A DNA stretch of 64,000 bases from RPQJ01 sp041910015 (GTDB lineage Bacteria; Pseudomonadota; Gammaproteobacteria; Steroidobacterales; Steroidobacteraceae). Every line of letters starts with the position of its first letter. Within the stretch, counting starts at the first letter, position 1. The stretch lies in assembly GCA_041910015.1 (NCBI GenBank), contig JAYRRR010000071.1, positions 25,766 through 89,765 of the forward strand. The letters are read 5' to 3'. Position numbers and translations under genes: made by a program. The notes below the pieces were generated by a model. The model did no database searches. It was not told the DNA's origin and saw nothing but the letters and a program-made list of their open reading frames with translations. Positions 9,127 through 17,367 of this stretch are shown piece by piece.

Positions 9127-9764
9127 CCGCGCTGCTCGCGGCGGCGGCCTGGCCGGGCTACGGTCACGCGCAGGCGCGCGGGACGGACGAAGGGCTCGAG
9201 GCAGGCCAGCCCCAGGTCGTCGAACCGGCCGTGAAGCGCCGCGAGATCGAGCGCGCGCGCATCGACACGGAGAACTTCGAGGCCGGCGCGTTCGTCGGCA
9301 CGATCAGCATCGAGGACTTCGGCTCGAGCTTCGTCTACGGTGGCCGCTTCGCCTACCACTTCACCGAGGATCTGTTCGCCGAGGCGTCGCTCGGCACCGC
9401 GAAGGCCGGCAAGACCAGCTACGAGGACCTGAGCGGCGCGGCGGAACTGCTGACCGACGACGAGCGCGAGTACACGTATTACGACCTGGCCATCGGCTGG
9501 AACGCGCTGCCGGGCGAGGTGTTCTTCGGCGGCCGGCGTGCGATGCCGAGCTCGGTCTACTTCACGCTCGGTGCCGGCAGCACGCGGTTCGCGGGCGACG
9601 ACCATTTCACGGTCATGGTCGGCTCGGGGCTCAGGCTGCTCGTCACCGACTGGGTGGCGCTGCACCTCGACGTGCGCGACCAGATGTTCGACAGCGATCT
9701 GCTCGGCGAGCAGAAGCTCACGCAGAATCTGCAGGTCGGCCTCAGCGTCACGGCATTCTTCTGA
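9096..9764 (+). CDS. Outer-membrane beta-barrel protein
   Basis: The 222-residue product has a signal peptide (LLLLTALLAAAAWPGYGHAQA) and a C-terminal half with barrel strands ending in phenylalanine (SVTAFF). The ATG at 9096 lies inside the preceding gene and has GAGGAG seven bases upstream, a good start despite the 31-base overlap; the longer frame opening at 8403 is a shadow of the preceding gene. The closing Phe is the usual signal for outer-membrane assembly. It resembles general OmpW/OmpX-sized barrels, without a known substrate. Tight coupling to the SH3 barrel suggests they work as a pair. Confidence 0.7.
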   Translation: MDRGLHLLLLTALLAAAAWPGYGHAQARGTDEGLEAGQPQVVEPAVKRREIERARIDTENFEAGAFVGTISIEDFGSSFVYGGRFAYHFTEDLFAEASLGTAKAGKTSYEDLSGAAELLTDDEREYTYYDLAIGWNALPGEVFFGGRRAMPSSVYFTLGAGSTRFAGDDHFTVMVGSGLRLLVTDWVALHLDVRDQMFDSDLLGEQKLTQNLQVGLSVTAFF

Positions 9765-9774
9765 GGATCGCATC

Positions 9775-10278
9775 ATGACTTCGCGACGCTCGATGCTCGC
9801 CGCCGTCTGCCTCGCCCTGGTCGTCCCGGCCGTCGCGGCCGCGGCAACGTCGCCGGCCGGCGCTCCGGCCCCGGACTTCACGCTGGCGGCGCGCGACGGT
9901 GGCAAGGTGCACCTCGCGGACCTCCGCGGCCAGGTCGTCATGATCAACTTCTGGGCGACGTGGTGCGGCCCCTGCCGCCAGGAAATGCCGCTGCTCGCCC
10001 AGTTGCACGAAAAGTACGAGCCGCTCGGGTTCACGATGCTCGGTGTCAACGTCGAGCCCGACAGCGCCGCCGCGGTGGCGTGGCTCAGGAACGTGCCGGT
10101 GACGTTCCCGATCCTTTTCGACACGACCAGCGAGGTCGCCGGCCGCTTCGGCGTCGAAGGCATGCCGAGCTCGGTGCTGGTCGACCGCCAGGGTCAGGTG
10201 CGCTACGTGCACCGCGGCTACAAGCCCGGCGACGAGGCGAAGTACGCGGACATGATCCGCAGCCTGGTGAAGGAATGA
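9775..10278 (+). CDS. TlpA-like periplasmic thioredoxin
   Basis: The 167-residue protein has a cleavable signal peptide and a thioredoxin fold with the active site WCGPC (Trp63, Cys64, Cys67) in the segment INFWATWCGPCRQEMP. The cis-proline region reads GMPSSVLVD. Such TlpA/ResA-type proteins reduce disulfides in the periplasm, for example on apocytochrome haem motifs before haem attachment. Here the most likely clients are the CxxCH proteins encoded in the same locus, or the cysteines of the DUF4266 protein encoded next. Its stop overlaps that gene's start (ATGA), so the two are translationally coupled. Confidence 0.85.
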   Translation: MTSRRSMLAAVCLALVVPAVAAAATSPAGAPAPDFTLAARDGGKVHLADLRGQVVMINFWATWCGPCRQEMPLLAQLHEKYEPLGFTMLGVNVEPDSAAAVAWLRNVPVTFPILFDTTSEVAGRFGVEGMPSSVLVDRQGQVRYVHRGYKPGDEAKYADMIRSLVKE

Positions 10279-10514
10279 ACCCGCTGCGTTCGATCGCGGC
10301 GGCCTCCCTGGCCCTGCTGGCGCTGGCCACGACGACGGCGTGCAGCAGCGTCGAGCCCTGGGTGAAGCCCTACGAGCGCCAGAACTTCGCCGACATCATC
10401 ATGGCCGCGCAGCGCGACCCGGTCGCCGCCGCCTACCTCGACCACGTGTTCGAGGTCCGCGAGGGCGCGCGGGGCGCAACCGGCAGCCACGGCGGCGGCT
10501 GCGGCTGCAACTGA
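10275..10514 (+). CDS. DUF4266 lipoprotein with C-terminal GGGCGCN tail
   Basis: This 79-residue protein has a lipoprotein signal (lipobox TTAC, Cys23), the DUF4266 core VEPWVKPYERQNFADIIM and a tail ending HGGGCGCN. The two cysteines in the glycine-rich tail could bind a metal, form a disulfide or be modified; nothing in the sequence decides between these. It is coupled by ATGA overlap to the thioredoxin gene and followed 9 bases later by DUF3570. DUF4266 and DUF3570 genes are usually neighbours, so the pair is probably a functional unit. No biochemical function is known to me. Confidence 0.85.
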   Translation: MNPLRSIAAASLALLALATTTACSSVEPWVKPYERQNFADIIMAAQRDPVAAAYLDHVFEVREGARGATGSHGGGCGCN

Positions 10515-10523
10515 GGGCTCGTC

Positions 10524-11672
10524 ATGTCGAACGGCAACACCCATCGGCTCGGCACGCTGACGACGCTCGCCGGCACGCTCGTCGCATCGACGACGCAGGC
10601 GGCCGTGCTGCCGGACGACCGCGCGGACGCGATGTATCACAGCTACGACGGCGGCGGCGTGACCGTCGACGGGCCGTCGCTGCTGGTGCGCAAGAAGTTC
10701 GCCGAGAAATACTCGGCTGCGGCCAACTTCTACATGGACATGGTGTCGAGCGCGTCGATCGACGTGGTTTCCACGGCGAGTCCCTACAAGGAGGAGCGCA
10801 CCCAGGGCAGCCTCGCGCTCGACATGCTCGCCGGCAAGACGCAGTACAGCCTGAGCTATGCGCTGAGCGACGAAAGCGACTACACCTCCAACACCGCGAG
10901 CTTCGACATCACGCAGGACATGTTCGGCGACCTGACGACGCTTTCGTTCGGGTTCAGCCAGGGCTGGGACGACGTGCGCAAGCGCGGCGACGCGACGTTC
11001 GACGAGAACGTCGACCGGCGTAACTACCGCGTGAGCCTGTCGCAGATCCTCACGCCCAGGCTGATGGCGGGCCTCGACTACGAGGTCGTCACCGACGAGG
11101 GCTTTCTCAACAATCCCTACCGCTCGGTGCGCTATCTGGACGAGTCGAGCCCGCGCGGCTATTCGTACCAGGCCGAGGTCTACCCGAGCACGCGCACCAG
11201 CAATGCTCTGAGCCTGACGGGCCGTTACTACCTGCCGTACCGGGCCGCCGTGCACGGCGAGTACCGCTGGTACGGTGACACCTGGGGTGTCGACGCGAAC
11301 ACGATCGCGGTCGGTTACACGCAGCCTTGGGGTACGCGCTGGATCTTCGAGCTGGGTTATCGCTGGTACGACCAGTCGGCGGCCGATTTCTACTCCGACC
11401 TGTTCCCGCGCGAGAACGCCCAGAACTTCCTCGGCCGCGACAAGGAACTGAGCACGTTCTCCGACCAGATGTTCAGCTTCGGCGCAACCTACGAGCTGCC
11501 ACCGCTCGGCTGGCACCGCATCCGCCGGTCGACGATCAACGTGTACGTCGACCACGTCCGCTACGAATACGACGACTTCCGCGACGTCACCGCCGGCAGG
11601 GCTCCGGGCACGGAGCCGCTCTATGGCTTCGAGGCCAATGTCGTCAGGGTGTTCTTCTCGGGCTGGTTCTGA
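10524..11672 (+). CDS. DUF3570 protein, probable outer-membrane barrel
   Basis: The 382-residue product matches the DUF3570 pattern: DRADAMYHSYDGGGVTVDGP near the start, then MDMVSSASIDVVSTASPYKE and many alternating beta strands ending with VFFSGWF. A weak signal region (LTTLAGTLVASTTQAAV) precedes the conserved part. The closing aromatic residue and strand pattern indicate an outer-membrane barrel. It is the last gene of the rightward envelope operon and faces the ATP-grasp gene 22 bases away. DUF3570 proteins usually accompany DUF4266 lipoproteins and redox proteins; the function is unknown. Confidence 0.85.
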   Translation: MSNGNTHRLGTLTTLAGTLVASTTQAAVLPDDRADAMYHSYDGGGVTVDGPSLLVRKKFAEKYSAAANFYMDMVSSASIDVVSTASPYKEERTQGSLALDMLAGKTQYSLSYALSDESDYTSNTASFDITQDMFGDLTTLSFGFSQGWDDVRKRGDATFDENVDRRNYRVSLSQILTPRLMAGLDYEVVTDEGFLNNPYRSVRYLDESSPRGYSYQAEVYPSTRTSNALSLTGRYYLPYRAAVHGEYRWYGDTWGVDANTIAVGYTQPWGTRWIFELGYRWYDQSAADFYSDLFPRENAQNFLGRDKELSTFSDQMFSFGATYELPPLGWHRIRRSTINVYVDHVRYEYDDFRDVTAGRAPGTEPLYGFEANVVRVFFSGWF

Positions 11673-11694
11673 ATCACGCGCGGTCACGCCACGT

Positions 11695-12627
11695 TCACGG
11701 CGAGTCGCGGTTGTCCAGCCTCGTGAGCAGGGCACGCGCGAGGCGCCCGGCGCTGCCGGGTGCATGCGCCAGGAACAGCGACGGCTCGGTCAGTTCCAGT
11801 TCGAGCACCAGGGGCGCGCCGGACGGGTTGCGGATCATGTCCATGCGCGCATAGAGCGGCGGGGCGAACGGCAGGGCCGCAAACGCCGCGGCGGCCAGCG
11901 CGCCCTCGTCCACGCCCGGATCGCGCGGCGTGATCTGCTCCGGCGCGAACAGACCCTCGACCAGGCCGTCATCCAGTCGCAGCAGCGGCCCCTTGCGGAT
12001 CGCATGGCTGAATCGCTCGCCCAGGTAGATGACGGCCGTCTCCCCCAGCGTGTCCACGCTCGGCAGGTAGGGCTGCAGCATGGCGCTGCGACGCTCGCTC
12101 CGCACCAGCCGCTCCAGGTGCTCCCGCGCGCGATCGCGCTCGGCGCATCGATAGCGCGCAGCGTCCCGTGAACCCGCGCCGATCGTCGGCTTCACGACGA
12201 ACTCGTCGAAGTCGCAGGCGGCGCCTGCCGTGAAGGCATTCACGCCCCCGTCGAGGAATTCCCCGAGCTCCCCGCCGGCGTCCGCGTCGGGCTCGACGAA
12301 GCGTGTCGGTACGACCGCGACGCCGCGGCGGTGCAGGTGTGTCAGGTAGTGCTTGTCGGTGTTCCACGCCACGACGTCGGCCGGGTTCGCCAGCCGGGTC
12401 GCGGCGCCGCAGCGCCGGGCCCAGGCGAGGAACTCGTCGATGCGGTCGACGTAGTCCCAGGTCGAGCGCAGCAGCGCGAGGTCGAAGCGCGCCCAGTCGC
12501 CGCGCGTATCGTCCCAGCTCGGCGTGGAAACCTCCGCGCCGAGATCGCGCAGCGCGGCGACGAGCGGTGGCATGTCTTCGTCGAGTGCGAGTGCCGCATC
12601 GGCGGTGACCAGGGCGATGTGGGTCAA
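11695..12627 (-). CDS. ATP-grasp family protein
   Basis: The 310-residue protein looks like a soluble ATP-grasp ligase. It begins THIALVTAD, has the ATP-binding lysine segment DEFVVKPTIGAGSRDAAR and ends with the metal-binding part MDMIRNPSGAPLVLELELTEPSLF. Related proteins resemble glutathione synthetase and join a carboxylate to an amine or thiol, but the substrate is unknown. No ATG is available: the start is a TTG at 12627 with GGAAG six bases upstream, inside a longer frame belonging to the neighbouring wrecked kinase. Downstream lies the convergent DUF3570 gene. Confidence 0.75.
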   Translation of the reverse strand: MTHIALVTADAALALDEDMPPLVAALRDLGAEVSTPSWDDTRGDWARFDLALLRSTWDYVDRIDEFLAWARRCGAATRLANPADVVAWNTDKHYLTHLHRRGVAVVPTRFVEPDADAGGELGEFLDGGVNAFTAGAACDFDEFVVKPTIGAGSRDAARYRCAERDRAREHLERLVRSERRSAMLQPYLPSVDTLGETAVIYLGERFSHAIRKGPLLRLDDGLVEGLFAPEQITPRDPGVDEGALAAAAFAALPFAPPLYARMDMIRNPSGAPLVLELELTEPSLFLAHAPGSAGRLARALLTRLDNRDSP

Positions 12628-12640
12628 GGGTCTCTTCCGT

Positions 12641-13054
12641 TCAGTCGAGCGCCGCGTCGATGCCGTCGCCCAGCGTGCGCAGGACCTGCAGACGCGCGAG
12701 CCGCCCCTGCAGCCGCTCCAGTTCCTGGTCGTATTCGTCGTCGCTTGGGTGCGGTGCTGCGCCGCGTGTCCCGAGACGCACGGAGGCGATCGTGCGAACA
12801 GGAGCCGGCGGCGGCGCGACCTGACCCCTGCGGAAGGCGGCGCACCCGACATTGCCTGCAGCAGACGGCGGCCGACCTCGAGCGCCCGGTGCTGCGAATC
12901 GGTGCCGTCCACCAGGTGCCAGGCCGCCCTTGGGCGGCAGGATGCGCCAGTAGCGCCAAAGCGGCAGCCGTTCGCGCTCGACGTCGTTGCACTCGCGGAA
13001 GCCGTAGACGGTCACGAGCTTCGGATTCAGCCAGCCGAGCAGCGTTTCGTGCAG
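12641..13054 (-). pseudogene. Remnant of a polyphosphate kinase 2 (PPK2/PAP) gene
   Basis: Three pieces of a PPK2-type polyphosphate:nucleotide phosphotransferase are scattered over two frames. Frame one gives HETLLGWLNPKLVTVYGF and then LPLWRYWRILPPKG; the kinase core expected next is missing. A second frame gives AAWHLVDGTDSQHRALEVGR, the end of a PPK2 domain. The first frame then gives DDEYDQELERLQGRLARLQ, like the start of the second domain of a double-domain PAP, and stops. No Walker A or catalytic core survives, so it is dead as a kinase. The 5' end is cut by the stop codon of agmatine deiminase. A 124-codon frame (12641-13015) spans the wreck but is unlikely to be a functional protein. 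Confidence 0.6.
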
Positions 13055-13082
13055 TCATCGCCGTGCCATGGCGTGGCCGGCT

Positions 13083-14192
13083 TCAGGCGGTCCGGTGACG
13101 CGCGAGCGGGACCTGCTGCGTCACGCAATGGACGTTGCCGCCGCCGAGCAGGATCTCGCGGCCCGGCACACCGACGACCTCGCGCTTCGGGAACAGCTCC
13201 TGAAGCTTGCGCAGCGCCTTGCCGTCGCGCTTCGGATCGAGCAGTGGCACGACGACGCGGCGCGTGCCGAGGTAGAAATTGACGTACGATGCCGCGAGCC
13301 GGCCGCCCGCCTCCCGCGGCATGCTGCTGTCCGCGGCGTCGATGCCCGCCGCCTCCTCCGCCGTCATGTGCAGCGGACGCGGTTGCTCGAGCTTGTGCAC
13401 CTTGAAGCGGCGGCCACGCGCGTCGCGCGCCTCCATCAGCCGCTCATGGGCGTCGCGCGAGATCTCGTACTGCGGATCGTTGCGGTCGCGCGTCCAGGTC
13501 AGCACGACCTCGCCGGGCCGCACGAAGGCGCACAGGTTGTCGACATGGCCGTCGGTCTCGTCGAGGTGCACGCCCTTGCCGAGCCACACGATCGCGTCGA
13601 CGTAGAGGTAGCGACTGAGCTGCCGTTCGAGTTCCGCGCGCGACAGCTGCGGGTTGCGGTTCGCATTGAGCAGGCATTCTTCCGTCGTGATCAGCGTGCC
13701 CTGCCCGTCGACGTGGATCGCGCCACCCTCGAGCACGAACGGCGCACGGTAACGATCGCAGCCCTCGGCCTCGAGCACCTTCTGCGCGACGGCGTCGTCG
13801 CGGTCCCAGGGAAAGTAGAGCCCGCCATTCAGGCCGCCCCAGGCGTTGAACACCCAGTCGACGCCGCGCAGCCCGCCGCGGTCGTTGACGACGAACGTCG
13901 GGCCGACGTCGCGCATCCAGGCGTCGTCGCTCGACAGCTCGACGACGCGGACCTGCGGGGGCAGCCGGTTGCGCGCATTGCGGTATTGGCCAGCCGACGC
14001 GCCGACGGTCACTGGCTCGCTGCCGGCGATGGCCGTGGCCAGCGCGACGAAGGCCTGCTGCACGGGCTTGGCGCCGAGCCGCCAGTTGTCGGGCCGCTCC
14101 GGCCAGAGCATCCAGCAGCCGGCGTGCGGCTCGAACTCGCCGGGCATGCGATAGCCGTCGCGGCGCGGGTGACTGTCGAGGGTGCGGGTCAT
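13083..14192 (-). CDS. aguA: Agmatine deiminase
   Basis: The 369-residue enzyme hydrolyses agmatine to N-carbamoylputrescine and ammonia. It has the full length of the peptidylarginine-deiminase fold family, with the N-terminal MPGEFEPHAGCWMLWPERPD, the substrate motif DDAWMRDVGPTF, the catalytic histidine in DETDGHVDN and the catalytic cysteine in GGGNVHCVTQQ (Cys356). It starts 43 bases downstream of the efflux pump gene on the same strand, so it may have its own promoter or read-through. Its usual partner aguB is not next to it but 33 kb away at 46177-47049. Confidence 0.95.
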   Translation of the reverse strand: MTRTLDSHPRRDGYRMPGEFEPHAGCWMLWPERPDNWRLGAKPVQQAFVALATAIAGSEPVTVGASAGQYRNARNRLPPQVRVVELSSDDAWMRDVGPTFVVNDRGGLRGVDWVFNAWGGLNGGLYFPWDRDDAVAQKVLEAEGCDRYRAPFVLEGGAIHVDGQGTLITTEECLLNANRNPQLSRAELERQLSRYLYVDAIVWLGKGVHLDETDGHVDNLCAFVRPGEVVLTWTRDRNDPQYEISRDAHERLMEARDARGRRFKVHKLEQPRPLHMTAEEAAGIDAADSSMPREAGGRLAASYVNFYLGTRRVVVPLLDPKRDGKALRKLQELFPKREVVGVPGREILLGGGNVHCVTQQVPLARHRTA

Positions 14193-14235
14193 CGCGCGAT
14201 TTTAGCAGGGCGTGACGGCCCGCAGCGGCGGCCGT

Positions 14236-17200
14236 TCAGTCTCTCTCATCGCGCAGCCCCCAGCCGTTCAGCAGCAGGTACAGCGACGGCAGGATGACCA
14301 GCGTCAGCACGGTCGCCGACACCATGCCACCGACCATCGGCGCGGCGATGCGCCGCATGACCTCCGAGCCCGCGCCGGAACCCCACATGATCGGCAGCAG
14401 GCCGGCGATGATCGTGATGACGGTCATCAGCTTCGGTCGCAGGCGCAGCAGCGCGCCCTCGACGATCGCCTCGCGCAACTCGCGACGCGTGGGCTCGCGC
14501 GACTCCGCCGCCGCACGCCTGCGCCGTGCGGCCCATGCATGATCGAGGTACATGATCATGACCACGCCCGTCTCGGCCGCAACGCCCGCGAGCGCGATGA
14601 AGCCCACGGCCGCCGCGATCGACAGCTCGTAGCCCAGCAGGTACAGCAGCCAGATGCCGCCCACGAGCGCGAACGGCAGCGCGAACAGGATCAGCCCCAC
14701 GTCGCGCGCATTGCGGAAGTTCAGGTACAGCAGCAGCACGATGATCGCGAGCGTGGCGGGCACGACGACGGCGAGCCGATCGACGGCCCGCTGCAGGTAC
14801 TCGTACTGGCCCGACCACGCGAGGCTGTAGCCCGCCGGCAAGTCGAGATCGGCCGCGATGCGCCGCCTCGCCTCGTCGACGTAACCGCCGAGGTCGCGAC
14901 CCTGCAGGTCGACGAACACCCAGCCGGACGGACGCGCGTTCTCGCTGCGGATCATGCCGGGCCCATCGGCCACGTCGACGCGCGCGACGTCGGCGAGCGT
15001 GGCGCTGGCGCCCGTCGGCGCGACGATCGGCAACTGTCGCAGCTTCTCCAGCGAGTCGCGGAAGTGCTGCGGGTACCGCAGGTTGATCGGGTAGCGTTCG
15101 AGTCCCTCGACGGTGTAGCTGACGGTCATGCCGCCCACGGCCGATCCCACGATGTCCTGCACGTCCTTGACGTTGAGCCCGTAGCGGGCGGCCGCGACAC
15201 GATCGATGTCGATGTCGATATAGCGCCCGGTCGCCGTGCGCTCGGCATAGACGGACGTCGTGCCCGGCACCCGCCGGAGGATGTCCTCGACGCGCTGGCC
15301 GAGCGACTCGATCACCTGCAGGTCGGGCCCCATGATCTTGATGCCCACCGGCGTGCGGATGCCGGTCGCGAGCATGTCGATGCGGGTCTTGATCGGATAG
15401 CCCCAGGCATTCGACACGCCCGGCAGGCGCACGAGCGCGTCGAGTTCGGCCTCGAGCTTCTCCGGCGTCATGCCCGGCCGCCACTGGTCGCGCGGCTTCA
15501 ACATGATGGTCGTCTCGAACATCTCGATCGGCGCGGAGTCGGTCGCGCTCTCGGCGCGCCCGGCCTTGCCGAACACGCGCTCGACCTCGGGCACCGTCCT
15601 GATCAGCCGGTCGGTCCGGGCGAGCAGCGCGCGCGCCGCATCCGTCGACAGGCCCGGCAGCGTCGTCGGCATGTACAGCAGGTCGCCCTCGTCGAGCTCG
15701 GGCATGAACTCCGTGCCGAGCCGCGAGGCCGGCAAGAGCGTGGCGACGAACAGCACCGTCGCCCCGGCCGTCACGACCCAGGGCCGCTGCAGGGCCAGGT
15801 CGAGCAGCGGACGGTACGCCGCCGCCGCGGCGCGGTTGACCGGATTCGCGGACTCGGGCCGGACGTTGCCACGCACGAGCCACCAGATCAGCACGGGCAC
15901 GAGCGTGATCGACAGCAGCGCCGCGGCGAGCATCGCGTAGGTCTTGGTCCAGGCGAGCGGCGCAAAGAGCCGCCCTTCCTGCGCCTCCAGCGTGAACACC
16001 GGCAGGAACGACAGCGCCACGATCATCAGCGAGAAGAACAGCGACGGGCCGACCTCGCGGCAGCCCTGGTAGACCGCCTCGAATCGCTGCGACGCATCGG
16101 CCACGCCCTGTTCGAGCTTGCGGTGCACGTTTTCGACCATCACGATCGCGGCGTCGACCAGCGTGCCGATCGCGATCGCGATGCCGCCGAGCGACATGAT
16201 GTTCGCGTTGATGCCCTGCGCCCGCATGACGACGAAGGCCGCGACCACGGCGAGCGGCGTGACGATCACGACGATGAGCCCCGAGCGCACGTGGTACAGG
16301 AACACGAAGCAGACCAGCGCGACGACGATGAACTCGTCGAGGAGCTTGCCCCGCAGGTTGTCGACGGCGCGCTCGATCAGCGAGGAGCGGTCATAGGTCT
16401 CGACGATCTCGACGCCCGCCGGCAGGCCGGCGCGCAATTCGTCGAGCTTGTGTTTCACGCGCCGGATGGTCTCGCGCGCATTGTCGCCGTTGCGCATGAC
16501 GATGACGCCGCCGACCGCTTCGCCCTCGCCGTCGAGTTCGCCGATACCGCGCCGCATCTCGGGGCCGACGCGCACGTCGGCGACGTCGCGCAACAGCACC
16601 GGCGTGCCGGCCGGCGTCGCCATCACCGGGATCTGCTCGAGGTCGGCGACGCCCTTGACGTAGCCTGTCGCACGCACCATGTATTCGGCTTCGGCCATCT
16701 CGACCACCGCGCCGCCGGCTTCCTGGTTGCCGCGTCGGATCGCCTGCTCGACCATCATGAGCGGGATGCCGTAGCCTCGCAGCCGCAGCGGGTCGACGAC
16801 CACCTGGTACTGCCTGACCATGCCGCCGATCGTCGCGACTTCGGCCACGCCGTCGAGCGCCTGCAGCTCGAATTTCAGGAACCAGTCCTGCAGCGAGCGC
16901 AGCGCGGCCAGGTCGTGCCCGCCCCTGCGGTCGACGAGCGCGTACTGGTAGATCCAGCCGACACCCGTCGCGTCGGGACCGAGCGAAGGGCGCACGCCTT
17001 CGGGCAGACGCGCCGTCGCCTGACTGAGGTATTCGAGCACGCGTGAGCGCGCCCAGTAGGGGTCGGTGCCATCGGCGAACAGCACGTTGACGAACGAGTC
17101 GCCGTAGAACGAATAGCCACGCACCGTCGTCGCGCCGGGTACCGAAAGCAGCGCGGTCGTGAGCGGATACGTGACCTGGTCCTCGACGAGCCGCGGTGCC

Positions 17201-17367
17201 TGGCCCGGCCAGGGCGTGCGCACGATCACCTGCACGTCGGACAGGTCGGGCAAGGCATCGACCGGCGTACTCTGCACGGCGTGCAGACCGACCGCCGCCA
17301 GCATGAGCGCCAGCAACAGGACCAGCGGCCGGTTCGCGAGCGAGCCGCGGATGATCGCATCGATCAT
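14236..17367 (-). CDS. cusA: CusA/CzcA-type heavy-metal RND efflux pump
   Basis: The 1043-residue protein is a full-length inner-membrane RND transporter that moves metal ions with proton import. The start IIRGSLANRPLVLLL, the segment VDALPDLSDVQVIVRTPWPG, the porter motif RIDMLATGIRTPVGIK and the helix segment NIMSLGGIAIAIG are typical of the CusA/CzcA group. It overlaps the adaptor gene by four bases. Sequence alone does not safely separate copper/silver from cobalt/zinc/cadmium export; the motifs sit closer to CusA. It forms a tripartite pump with the two proteins encoded upstream. Confidence 0.9.
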   Translation of the reverse strand: MIDAIIRGSLANRPLVLLLALMLAAVGLHAVQSTPVDALPDLSDVQVIVRTPWPGQAPRLVEDQVTYPLTTALLSVPGATTVRGYSFYGDSFVNVLFADGTDPYWARSRVLEYLSQATARLPEGVRPSLGPDATGVGWIYQYALVDRRGGHDLAALRSLQDWFLKFELQALDGVAEVATIGGMVRQYQVVVDPLRLRGYGIPLMMVEQAIRRGNQEAGGAVVEMAEAEYMVRATGYVKGVADLEQIPVMATPAGTPVLLRDVADVRVGPEMRRGIGELDGEGEAVGGVIVMRNGDNARETIRRVKHKLDELRAGLPAGVEIVETYDRSSLIERAVDNLRGKLLDEFIVVALVCFVFLYHVRSGLIVVIVTPLAVVAAFVVMRAQGINANIMSLGGIAIAIGTLVDAAIVMVENVHRKLEQGVADASQRFEAVYQGCREVGPSLFFSLMIVALSFLPVFTLEAQEGRLFAPLAWTKTYAMLAAALLSITLVPVLIWWLVRGNVRPESANPVNRAAAAAYRPLLDLALQRPWVVTAGATVLFVATLLPASRLGTEFMPELDEGDLLYMPTTLPGLSTDAARALLARTDRLIRTVPEVERVFGKAGRAESATDSAPIEMFETTIMLKPRDQWRPGMTPEKLEAELDALVRLPGVSNAWGYPIKTRIDMLATGIRTPVGIKIMGPDLQVIESLGQRVEDILRRVPGTTSVYAERTATGRYIDIDIDRVAAARYGLNVKDVQDIVGSAVGGMTVSYTVEGLERYPINLRYPQHFRDSLEKLRQLPIVAPTGASATLADVARVDVADGPGMIRSENARPSGWVFVDLQGRDLGGYVDEARRRIAADLDLPAGYSLAWSGQYEYLQRAVDRLAVVVPATLAIIVLLLYLNFRNARDVGLILFALPFALVGGIWLLYLLGYELSIAAAVGFIALAGVAAETGVVMIMYLDHAWAARRRRAAAESREPTRRELREAIVEGALLRLRPKLMTVITIIAGLLPIMWGSGAGSEVMRRIAAPMVGGMVSATVLTLVILPSLYLLLNGWGLRDERD

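Noticed and set aside
12641..13015. A separate small gene of 124 codons
   Set aside because: The frame contains two unrelated PPK2 pieces joined across a deletion with a third piece in another frame, so it is better read as a remnant.
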